NCBI GenBank assembly: GCA_020437365.1
Contig: JAGQWM010000013.1
Coordinates: 1 to 54,536 of the forward strand
Length of the DNA: 54,536 bases
Direction: 5' to 3'
Origin: Chitinophagaceae bacterium
Lineage (GTDB): Bacteria; Bacteroidota; Bacteroidia; Chitinophagales; Chitinophagaceae
The translations under genes were made by a program, and so were the position numbers. Positions 9,052 to 16,225 of the stretch are shown in pieces. Numbering within the stretch: position 1 is the stretch's first letter; each line of letters begins with the position of its first letter. The notes beneath the pieces are model-generated. The model did not search any database. It was not told where the DNA came from and saw only the letters and a program-made list of their open reading frames with translations.

Positions 9052-10334
9052 TGTTGCGGATTTTTGGGTGGGTGATTTTGATAATCCGATAAATGCCGGT
9101 AAGCATTCTCACTCATGATAATCCCGTTATCTACAATTACTCCAATGGCTAATGCAATTCCTGTAAGCGACATGATGTTGGAGGAAATGCCAAACATGTT
9201 GAGCAGGATAAAGCTGATAGCAATGGTGATGGGAATCTGAATGATGATACTTAAAGCGCTGCGCCAGTGAAACAAAAAGATGATTACAATAAGTGCTACT
9301 ACAGCCATTTCCTCAATCAATTTTATTTTGATGTTTCCAATTGCAGCTTCAATCAGTTCGCTGCGGTCATAGGCTATTTTAAAAGACACTCCTTCCGGCA
9401 TCCCTTTCTGCACATCTTTCATTTTTTCTTTTACTGCATTGATAACTTTATCGGCATTTTCACCGTAACGCATTACTACAATGCCGCCTACTACTTCACC
9501 TTCTCCATTTTCATCAAATATGCCCAGTCGCAAATCTCCACCCATTTGCACGGTGCCTATATCTTTTACCCTTACGGGGATGCCGTTAAAATTACCAACA
9601 GCAACAGCTTCCAGATCGTCTTTATTTTTTATATAGCCCAAACCCCGGATGATGTAAGCCATGTCGCTCATTTCAAATTTCCGTCCACCCACGTCATTGT
9701 TATTCGCTTTAACCTTGTTCATCACATCCATCAGGCTGATGTTGTAGAACTGTAGCTTTACAGGATCAATAACCAATTGATATTGCTTTTCAAATCCACC
9801 AAAGGATGCTACTTCCGCTACACCAGGTACAGTTTGCAAGGCTAGTTTTATGTACCAGTCTTGCAAAGCTCTTTGTTCCCCAAGATCAAGATTTTTTGTA
9901 TCTAAAGTGTACCAGAACACATGGCCAACGCCGGTTCCGTCGGGACCAAGGGTAGGTGTAACACCGTTGGGTAATAATTGTTGGGCATAATTCAGGCGTT
10001 CCAATACCCTTGTTCTTGCCCAGTACACATCCACATCATCTTCAAAAATCACATACACAAAACTCATCCCGAACATGGAAGTGCCCCTGATGTTTTTCAC
10101 TTTGGGTATGCCTTGCAGGTTGCTTACCAGCGGGTAGGTAACCTGGTCTTCCATGATTTGCGGTCCCCGGCCCGTCCATTCAGTAAAGACGATCACCTGG
10201 TTTTCGCTAAGGTCTGGAATAGCATCAATTGGGTTTTTTCTGACATTAAAAATACCCCATACAAACAAGCCTATTGCCAGCAGCAAAACGATGTAACGGT
10301 TTTTTAATGACCAGGAAATTATTTTAGGTATCAT
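9048..10334 (-). CDS. cusA: CusA-type RND pump, N-terminal part (split gene)
   Basis: N-terminal 428 aa of the heavy-metal RND permease. It has the first helix, the family-typical NPIDAIPDLSENQVIV and EWTGRGPQIMEDQVTYPL, the first periplasmic half, and helices 2-4 ending in the conserved DNGIIMSENAYRHL. It stops 12 residues later in a Pro/Gln/Asn-rich tail. In one-piece relatives the chain continues at this loop into the helix that opens the next gene. Proton-driven export of Cu(I)/Ag(I) is the known role of the family. It starts 22 nt downstream of the DUF3347 gene. Confidence 0.88.
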   Translation of the reverse strand: MIPKIISWSLKNRYIVLLLAIGLFVWGIFNVRKNPIDAIPDLSENQVIVFTEWTGRGPQIMEDQVTYPLVSNLQGIPKVKNIRGTSMFGMSFVYVIFEDDVDVYWARTRVLERLNYAQQLLPNGVTPTLGPDGTGVGHVFWYTLDTKNLDLGEQRALQDWYIKLALQTVPGVAEVASFGGFEKQYQLVIDPVKLQFYNISLMDVMNKVKANNNDVGGRKFEMSDMAYIIRGLGYIKNKDDLEAVAVGNFNGIPVRVKDIGTVQMGGDLRLGIFDENGEGEVVGGIVVMRYGENADKVINAVKEKMKDVQKGMPEGVSFKIAYDRSELIEAAIGNIKIKLIEEMAVVALIVIIFLFHWRSALSIIIQIPITIAISFILLNMFGISSNIMSLTGIALAIGVIVDNGIIMSENAYRHLSDYQNHPPKNPQQ

Positions 10335-10356
10335 AACATAAAGTTTGGCTTGTGAA

Positions 10357-10968
10357 TTATTTCATCATTTCTTCTACGCTGCCACAGGTCATCATCTTAT
10401 CTCCATAAAAAGGGTTTTTGATGTCTTTGGTTTCGCTCAGCCACATGGAGCCATCGCTGTACATGGGACAATGATCATGATAAAGCGTCATACCTGCGCC
10501 AAATGCCTTTACCATATCATACATGTCTTTACTCATGGTAGCAAAGTGCTCCCGCTGGTGGTCAATCTTGCTTTTGGAAATATGTTCCGCATGTTCTTTC
10601 AGGTCTGATTCAATATCATCATACACTTTTTTCTGATCAGCACTCAGCAATGATTTATCGAATGATTTCATTGCTTCATACATTTTACCGGAAGCTGCGG
10701 CAGCTGCTGTTCCATTACTGTTGACCAAAGCATTTTTTATGGAAAGGTAATCCGTCACTAGTGTTTTTATGTATGCTGCCACTGCCGGATCAACGGAAGT
10801 GAAAGTGGCAGCTACCATTTTTATATCCTTATCCGGTTGAGTATTCTGCTGCATTGTTATACTATCTTGATTCATACCCGTGTTATTGTCTTTTGTGGAA
10901 CTATTACTATTGCAGGCAATAAAAAACATTGCCGTAACTGCTGTTGTGAAAAGAATTGTCTTTTTCAT
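10357..10968 (-). CDS. DUF3347 lipoprotein
   Basis: Predicted lipoprotein of 203 aa with lipobox Cys19 (FIACNS) and a Ser/Asn/Gln/Met-rich linker. A DUF3347 domain follows (about 62-200): a helical part (VAAYIKTLVTDYLSIKNAL) and the LYHDHCPMYSDGSMWLSE segment, where His, Cys and Met are spaced like metal ligands, then KNPFYGDKMMTCG. Proteins of this family regularly sit in Bacteroidota copper-efflux loci; their function is not established. Metal buffering in the periplasm is an inference. It lies 19 nt after the small metal-binding gene. Confidence 0.88.
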   Translation of the reverse strand: MKKTILFTTAVTAMFFIACNSNSSTKDNNTGMNQDSITMQQNTQPDKDIKMVAATFTSVDPAVAAYIKTLVTDYLSIKNALVNSNGTAAAAASGKMYEAMKSFDKSLLSADQKKVYDDIESDLKEHAEHISKSKIDHQREHFATMSKDMYDMVKAFGAGMTLYHDHCPMYSDGSMWLSETKDIKNPFYGDKMMTCGSVEEMMK

Positions 10969-10987
10969 TTTTTACTGTTTTAATTGA

Positions 10988-11224
10988 TTAATGTTTATGA
11001 TTGGAATGGTCGTCCTTTTGTTCTTTTAAAGCCATGCCACATTTCGGGCATTTACCGGGCTTATCGTATGTTTTATCTCCTTCGCATTTCATGGGACAGC
11101 TGTATTTCAATATCTCCACTTTTTTTTTCTGTTTTTTTGATTTTTGTTTGGTGTTATCCTGTCCAAACAGGGAAACAGAAACGATGGTTAAGGCTGCCAT
11201 CATCAACATTTTCATTGCTTTCAT
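10988..11224 (-). CDS. Small periplasmic heavy-metal-binding protein
   Basis: A 78-aa exported protein. It has a Sec signal (MKAMKMLMMAALTIVSVSLFGQ), a Lys-rich spacer, one heavy-metal-binding domain with the same YxCPMxC...KPGKCPKCGMAL pattern as the heads of the two adaptors, and a His-rich tail (DDHSNHKH). It could act as a soluble metal carrier for the pump, like CusF in role though not in fold; that is inference. It is separated from the upstream gene by 101 nt that contain a hairpin (11262-11281). Confidence 0.85.
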   Translation of the reverse strand: MKAMKMLMMAALTIVSVSLFGQDNTKQKSKKQKKKVEILKYSCPMKCEGDKTYDKPGKCPKCGMALKEQKDDHSNHKH

Positions 11225-11261
11225 TTTGCTATAAATTAAGAATGTATTAATTGAAGAATCT

Positions 11262-11281
11262 TCGGCATACAGAAATGCCGA
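11262..11281. other. Hairpin in the metal operon leader region
   Basis: TCGGCAT pairs with ATGCCGA around a six-base loop, between the HYC_CC_PP gene and the small metal-binding gene. No T run follows on the minus strand, so it is not a simple terminator. It may be a processing or stability element between the first gene and the rest of the operon. Confidence 0.35.
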
Positions 11282-11325
11282 TAGCCTGACAAATTATTTG
11301 CCTGGCTCACAAAAGAGAAAATAAT

Positions 11326-11724
11326 CTAAATACGAAATACGCAGTTGCGGATATAAACAGGTATAGCCTGCGTTCGGGGAGGGGAATTGCTATTCGGATT
11401 TTCTTCTGTTTCAGATGATATCTGTGAAAAAGGCATTTCAGTATAGTCGGGCACAAGGGCAATCCCTTGTAGCATTATTAACTGAAAAGAAGATTCTACA
11501 ATTTTTTGATCGGAGTTATTCTTTAAAAATTTGTGTTCATGCTTGCAACAGCCATTGTCATTTTTATCTTTTTTTTCCATCCCGCATTTACTGCAGGTTT
11601 TAGTTTGATTGTTACTCAAACTCCAATCCGCCATTTTCCCCATACAATAATGTATGTGTATTGTAGCTCCTGAAGAAGAAACTAAATACAAAACAGATAG
11701 TAAAACTGTAATTATTTTTTTCAT
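11326..11724 (-). CDS. HYC_CC_PP family protein
   Basis: Exported 132-aa protein of the Bacteroidota HYC_CC_PP family, named for three short motifs that are all present: HYC in HIHYCMGK (after the signal peptide), CC in GCCKHEHK, and PP in SPPRTQ near the C-terminus. Extra Cys pairs (TCSKCGMEKK) and His residues suggest metal binding. The function of the family is unknown; relatives often lie in copper or cobalt-zinc-cadmium efflux loci. It is the first structural gene of the operon. Two sequences like the -7 box of the phylum (TATTTTTG at 11739-11746 and TAATTTTG at 11758-11765, minus strand) precede it, without a well-spaced -33 TTG. Confidence 0.82.
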   Translation of the reverse strand: MKKIITVLLSVLYLVSSSGATIHIHYCMGKMADWSLSNNQTKTCSKCGMEKKDKNDNGCCKHEHKFLKNNSDQKIVESSFQLIMLQGIALVPDYTEMPFSQISSETEENPNSNSPPRTQAIPVYIRNCVFRI

Positions 11725-11738
11725 GTAAGTTGCTAAAA

Positions 11739-11765
11739 CAAAAATATAATTATTTTACAAAATTA
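11739..11765 (-). promoter_or_regulatory. Possible promoter of the metal efflux operon
   Basis: Two TAnnTTTG-type -7 boxes on the minus strand (11739-11746 and 11758-11765) lie 15 and 34 nt upstream of the HYC_CC_PP start. I found no TTG at the usual 17-23 nt spacing, which would fit an activator-dependent promoter (an AraC-type gene lies next door) but is weak evidence. Confidence 0.3.
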
Positions 11766-11966
11766 ATTTATGAAATTTTGATATTGTTTTATACTTTTTT
11801 GACTTTCAATCTAAGATGTAATTTAAATCTTTCAAAAATTAAATATTATATACATAAAATATTAACAATGAGAACGTAACAAAATAAATCTCACCTAAAG
11901 CTTAGCAAAAACATCAGTTAAAATCTTCTTATATTAATCTGAAGAAACCTTCCTTCCACAAAAAGT

Positions 11967-12527
11967 CTAAATCAAATCAATCGCTTTTCTTTGACTATTC
12001 CCCAATTCTTTGAATTGACTAGGTGTAAAACCTGTGACTCTTTTAAATTGTGCCGAAAGATGGGAAACACTACTATATTTTAATCGATATGATATTTCAC
12101 TTAAATTCTGATTTCCATAAATTAATAGCTCTTTTACTTTTTCTATTTTTTGTTTGATAAAATATTGTTCAATAGAAATTCCTTCAATAGATGAAAATAA
12201 ACGAGAAATATAACTATAATCTTTATGTAGTGCATTACTCAAATATTTAGATAAACTAATTTGTTCATTTAAATCTATCAATTGCACTCTTTTAATTATA
12301 AGTAGTTTTATTTTTTCAATTTGTTTACAATTCTTATCATTCAGTATTTCAAACCCTAATTCAAACAATTGAGAATTTAAATTGTGTATTTGTATTTCGG
12401 TTGGCTGTTTACTAAAATTTATTTCGCCAATAATTACATGATGCGCTTCCAAATTCATTTTTTCCAATACTTGTTTTACTACCAAGACACACCTGTCGCA
12501 GACCATGTTTTTAATAATGAGTTTCAT
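11967..12527 (-). CDS. HMA-AraC fusion transcriptional regulator
   Basis: A 186-aa protein joining a heavy-metal-associated-like domain to an AraC-type DNA-binding domain. The N-terminal 70 residues have a beta-alpha-beta pattern with a CxxC site (NMVCDRC, C10 and C13), as in copper chaperones, but with low similarity to classic HMA domains elsewhere. The C-terminal part (about 85-178) has two helix-turn-helix units and the family signature YSSVSHLSAQFKRVTGFTPSQFK. It most likely senses Cu/Ag and controls the operon that begins 242 nt downstream on the same strand. Small CxxC-AraC proteins are known by annotation in Bacteroidota; the mechanism is inferred. Its DNA looks more AT-rich than its neighbours. 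Confidence 0.82.
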   Translation of the reverse strand: MKLIIKNMVCDRCVLVVKQVLEKMNLEAHHVIIGEINFSKQPTEIQIHNLNSQLFELGFEILNDKNCKQIEKIKLLIIKRVQLIDLNEQISLSKYLSNALHKDYSYISRLFSSIEGISIEQYFIKQKIEKVKELLIYGNQNLSEISYRLKYSSVSHLSAQFKRVTGFTPSQFKELGNSQRKAIDLI

Positions 12528-12615
12528 GATTTATCATTTTTCAGCTTCAATATTTATAATTTTAAAAGTAATTTAAAGCAATTAAGGTAGAATCTTTCTC
12601 AAATCATATATCCCA

Positions 12616-13296
12616 TCACCCCGCCACCCAGGCCAGCAACATAGAGCAAATGCCTAATGCCAGGCCACTGTATATTTCTTTGTTCGTATGATTAGAATCG
12701 AGAAGGCGAGACGTGCAAACAATGCCGGTAGCCAAAAATGTAACCGATAAATACAAACCGAAATTTAATGGCTGCGAAAATGCCAGCAACAACATAAAAG
12801 CTAAAGCCACACCCATCGAAATCGTATGTAAACTAATTTTCATGACGATATTGGCCATCAATGCCAGACTTACCGAAATCCAAATAGCCAAAGTAAACCG
12901 AATGGCCTCGGCAGGATAATCAGGTAAATTGCGCCAGACATACCAAATCCAAAAATACCAAACACCACAAGCCACTAACGGAATAATCCTGTCTTTTTGT
13001 GAATGCAGTTTTATACTTGTAATAAAATTCAAGGCTTTTAACAACAACACGGTTACCACCGGAAAAAAACAGTACATCACAAAACCCATTATTAAAGTAC
13101 GGGCTTTTAACATAGAGGAAAAACCGGTAAATAAATTGGGATGCCAATACACCATAAAATAAACAACATACACCGGCACAAAAACAGGATGAAAAATATA
13201 AGAGAAAATTCTCGCTATTATGCGCAATGAAAACGGCTGCCCATTTATCGGTACTACATTCGCTGCCCGCAACTTATCCATATCATCTGTCATCAT
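12616..13296 (-). CDS. PAP2-like multi-pass membrane protein
   Basis: 226 aa with about six membrane segments. Degenerate PAP2 phosphatase motifs can be read: KDRIIP (101-106) for motif 1, SLHT (155-158) for PSGHT, and SRLLDSNHTNKE (196-207) for SRxxxxxHxxxD with Glu in place of Asp. In active enzymes these residues dephosphorylate lipid phosphates such as undecaprenyl pyrophosphate. Motif 1 and 2 are imperfect, so activity is uncertain. Tandem ATGs (MM) leave the start open by one codon. Bases 12664-12763 recur at 409-508, on the far side of the metal locus. Confidence 0.75.
   Translation of the reverse strand: MMTDDMDKLRAANVVPINGQPFSLRIIARIFSYIFHPVFVPVYVVYFMVYWHPNLFTGFSSMLKARTLIMGFVMYCFFPVVTVLLLKALNFITSIKLHSQKDRIIPLVACGVWYFWIWYVWRNLPDYPAEAIRFTLAIWISVSLALMANIVMKISLHTISMGVALAFMLLLAFSQPLNFGLYLSVTFLATGIVCTSRLLDSNHTNKEIYSGLALGICSMLLAWVAG
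12664..12763 (-). repeat. Right copy of the direct repeat bracketing the metal locus
   Basis: This part of the intact PAP2-like gene matches 409-508 at about 95 of 100 positions, in the same orientation. The distance between copies is 12,255 bp and includes the whole copper/silver locus. Confidence 0.85.
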
Positions 13297-13421
13297 GTAT
13301 TTACAATTTAATCTACAAAATGTACGGCAAAGTAACGGAATCCGCCGTAGGATTTCAATTTAGTATCTTTAATATGAAATCCAAATTTTACCCCTTCGGG
13401 AAAAAACCATAAAACCTGTAC

Positions 13422-13853
13422 ATGAAAAAATTCTTTTTCCTTTTTATTCTATTAACCTTAGTCCAGCAAGGTTTTGCGCAGTCGTCCAATAAAGCCAAAA
13501 TGCAATCCATGTATGATGCTATCAAAGCGGCCGGCATCCGACATCCGGATATAGTAATGGCACAGTGCATACAAGAAACCGGCTGGCTGAATTGTAAAAG
13601 ATGTTGTTTGCGTTATAATAATCTCTTCGGCTTTTATATCAAAGGCAATAAATGCAAAAAATTTGCTTCCAAAGAAGATTGTATTGCTTACTACAAAAGA
13701 TGGCAGGATCAACGCTACCCGAAATGGCGAAAGAAATTTCCCAAAGCGAATTACTATCATTTTCTGAAATACGTACACTACGCTACCGGCGATAAATATA
13801 CACGTGAAATAAAACCCAAAGTCAGTTGGGTGCGGAAAAACCTGAAACTTTAG
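13422..13853 (+). CDS. Exported glucosaminidase-domain protein
   Basis: 143 aa: a Sec signal peptide (FFLFILLTLVQQGFAQ) followed by a single glucosaminidase domain (FlgJ/LytG type). The conserved AQCIQETGWL carries the presumed catalytic Glu, followed by NNLFGF and the YYKRWQDQRYP segment. It should cleave N-acetylglucosaminyl links in peptidoglycan. Three Cys near KRCC are unusual for the family core. Its 3' end overlaps the convergent DHHW gene by 4 nt. The upstream region is shared with the divergent PAP2-like gene. Confidence 0.82.
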   Translation: MKKFFFLFILLTLVQQGFAQSSNKAKMQSMYDAIKAAGIRHPDIVMAQCIQETGWLNCKRCCLRYNNLFGFYIKGNKCKKFASKEDCIAYYKRWQDQRYPKWRKKFPKANYYHFLKYVHYATGDKYTREIKPKVSWVRKNLKL

Positions 13854-14905
13854 TTGGCCCTTCGTCCGGCCAATCCCCTGATGTCATCAATATGAAATTG
13901 CGTATGTGCCGCAAAAATATTATTGATAAACAACAATTCGTTGATGCCTTCGGCTTTTAACATCGCCAGAAAATCACCTTTATATTCCCGTTGGTCCACC
14001 ACCACTACTTTTTCATAATTATTGACCAGGAAAGGAGCAAAGGCATTGCCATACGATTCTTTGACCAAACAAATACGCCGGCCGTTTTTATGTTGGGTTT
14101 CCATTTTACATATCGGTAAATCGCCGTGCAGAAATACAGAATAACTACTTCCGCCACTTACATTTTCGGCATACATAGTAGATTTTGCCCAGTAAGAAAT
14201 CGATTGACTACTGCCAATATAAAAATTGACCGAATCGGGAAATAAATAATAGCGAACCGAATCGGGATTATTTTTTAAAGCCTGTGCTTTAGTAAACCGG
14301 TAAAACAAACCCAAGAAGTTGGGTTTCACTTTCGAAGGAATGGTATCGAGAGAAACCGGCGTTAATCCGGCTGCTTTGCAAAAACTTCGATATGCATAAT
14401 AGGCACCGAGGCTGGTCCAGTGGTGGTCGGTATTAAAATAAATATATTCTGTACGGTGCCTCCTGATTTCATCTACCGGATTTATTTTAATGATGCCTGA
14501 ATCTTCTTCCGAAAAAATCTGGTTGATAACTTCTTTATTGGGTTTATTCAGATTTTTATACTTCTCTCTCATTTCAAATTCAAAACCAATTGGAATGATG
14601 AGGTTATAAATTTTTAAACCCGGAATATGTAAGCGGTAATACATATTCATAACGTCTGCATATTTTTGACCCATCGCCTGTCCGCCGCTAAACATTTCAA
14701 AGCCCCTGTTTCTATACACAAAAACACCGCCTCTTTTTACACCTACCAAACTATCATCGGGTAAAAATCGTGGTGGCAAAGGCGCTTCTTGGGGTTTTGC
14801 TATTTCGGTAGAATCCGTTTTTCCTTTTTTGTTATTTTCATCGGAAGAGTTTTTGCAAGCAGAAAGGCTTAGCAAAATGCAGCAGCATGCGATTATTAAT
14901 TTCAT
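13850..14905 (-). CDS. DHHW/AlgX-like lipoprotein (short paralogue)
   Basis: 351-aa predicted lipoprotein (lipobox LSACKN, Cys17). It has an SGNH-hydrolase-like fold of the AlgJ/AlgX/DHHW class: the signature TDHHWTSLGAYYAYR, and a later ESYGNAFAP segment with the likely catalytic Ser. It is closely similar to the protein encoded immediately upstream over the C-terminal 280 residues but lacks about 80 N-terminal residues of that protein and has its own lipid anchor. It is probably an acyltransferase partner of the MBOAT protein, acetylating a surface or cell-wall glycan; the target is unknown. It starts 1 nt after the upstream stop. Confidence 0.85.
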   Translation of the reverse strand: MKLIIACCCILLSLSACKNSSDENNKKGKTDSTEIAKPQEAPLPPRFLPDDSLVGVKRGGVFVYRNRGFEMFSGGQAMGQKYADVMNMYYRLHIPGLKIYNLIIPIGFEFEMREKYKNLNKPNKEVINQIFSEEDSGIIKINPVDEIRRHRTEYIYFNTDHHWTSLGAYYAYRSFCKAAGLTPVSLDTIPSKVKPNFLGLFYRFTKAQALKNNPDSVRYYLFPDSVNFYIGSSQSISYWAKSTMYAENVSGGSSYSVFLHGDLPICKMETQHKNGRRICLVKESYGNAFAPFLVNNYEKVVVVDQREYKGDFLAMLKAEGINELLFINNIFAAHTQFHIDDIRGLAGRRAN

Positions 14906-14906
14906 T

Positions 14907-16205
14907 TTATTTATTGTCTTTTAACCCTTCTATTTTTTTGATATGGAAAGGTGTATGCGCAGCAAAAATATTGCTGATAAAAAGTAGTTCATTGATACCT
15001 TCGGCACGTAGCATAGCGATAAAATTGCCGGTGTAATAGCGTTGGTCCACCACAACAACTTTTTCATAATTATTAATCAGGAAAGGAGCAAAAGCATTGC
15101 CGTAAGAATCTTTTACAATGGCAATTCTTCTACCATTTTTATGTTGTGTTTCCATTTTTACAATGGGTAAATCGCCATGAATAAAGACGGAGTAACTATT
15201 AGAGCCGCTGGCACCTTCGGCGTACATTGATGATTTGTTCCAATAACCCAGTGCGTCGTTGCTGCCGATATAAAAATTAACTGAATCGGGAAACAAATAA
15301 TACCGTACCGAATCGGGATTGTTTTTCAAGCCCTCATCTCTTGTCAACCGATACAACGAACCGAGAAATGAAGGTTTTGTTTTGTAAGGAATGTGATCCA
15401 ATGATACCGGTGTCAATCCCGCTGTTTTGCAAAAAGCCCGATAGGCGTAATAAGCGCCGAGGCTGGTCCAGTGATGGTCGGTATTGAAATAAATATATTC
15501 TGTACGATGTTTCCTGATTTCATCTATCGCCCAAACTTTTTTGATATTGCTATCTTCAGCATTGTAAATATTGGCAATAGCGGGCCTGTTAGGTTTTTGA
15601 TAACTGGCATATTTTTCTGTAATCTCAAATTCCAGGGCGACCGGAATAATCAGGTTATAAATTTGAATACCGGGACTCAATAAGCGATTATATTCATTAA
15701 TCACTTTGGCGTAGGATTTTCCCATGGCAGGGCCGCCGCCAAACATTTCAAAAGCACGGTCTTTAAATACAAACACTCTCTTTTTAATAACGCCCACTTC
15801 ACCATCATCCGGCAATGGACCCGATTGAATTACTTTCTTTTTGGTAGTATCTTGGTCATTATGGTCTGCAATTTCGTTGGCTTCGGCATCATTTTCCGGC
15901 TCATAAATTTTTATATCCGTCGATTGAAAACCGAGTGAATGCCGAAAATTTTCAGAAGTATTGATCCATTTATTACGTAGTGGAAAATTATCGGCATAAT
16001 AAAGTTCTAACCCACGGAAATAACCACCACTCCAAAAAGCTGAATCAGAATACACCGGCATAGGCGTCAACCTCCTGTTTTCCATTTTAGATATAGTCTG
16101 CTTCTGTGGTATCAATGAAGCAATACCGCCGACTGTCAATAAGCCAACGAACATCAGCACATTGATGCGTTGCAGTGTTTTATTTTTATTTACTTGTTCA
16201 TTCAT
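14907..16205 (-). CDS. DHHW/AlgX-like extracytoplasmic protein (long paralogue)
   Basis: 432 aa from the ATG at 16205 (a TTG two codons upstream is possible). It has an N-terminal membrane anchor (about 12-30), the family-typical ENRRLTPMP and YYADNFPLRNKW segments, an acidic linker, and the catalytic-type TDHHWTSLGAYYAYR and DSYGNAFAP motifs. It is the full-length member of a tandem pair. It lies 20 nt after the MBOAT gene, as AlgJ/AlgX-type proteins lie with AlgI. In those systems the MBOAT protein moves acyl groups across the membrane and the SGNH/DHHW protein transfers them to polysaccharide. Confidence 0.87.
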   Translation of the reverse strand: MNEQVNKNKTLQRINVLMFVGLLTVGGIASLIPQKQTISKMENRRLTPMPVYSDSAFWSGGYFRGLELYYADNFPLRNKWINTSENFRHSLGFQSTDIKIYEPENDAEANEIADHNDQDTTKKKVIQSGPLPDDGEVGVIKKRVFVFKDRAFEMFGGGPAMGKSYAKVINEYNRLLSPGIQIYNLIIPVALEFEITEKYASYQKPNRPAIANIYNAEDSNIKKVWAIDEIRKHRTEYIYFNTDHHWTSLGAYYAYRAFCKTAGLTPVSLDHIPYKTKPSFLGSLYRLTRDEGLKNNPDSVRYYLFPDSVNFYIGSNDALGYWNKSSMYAEGASGSNSYSVFIHGDLPIVKMETQHKNGRRIAIVKDSYGNAFAPFLINNYEKVVVVDQRYYTGNFIAMLRAEGINELLFISNIFAAHTPFHIKKIEGLKDNK

Positions 16206-16225
16206 ACTCAATACTCATTTCAAAA

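Noticed and set aside
9048..9060. Programmed -1 frameshift joining the two pump halves
   Set aside because: The only A-rich slippery-like run lies after the stop codon of the first half, so ribosomes could not use it to bypass that stop. Coupled re-initiation at ATGA is simpler.
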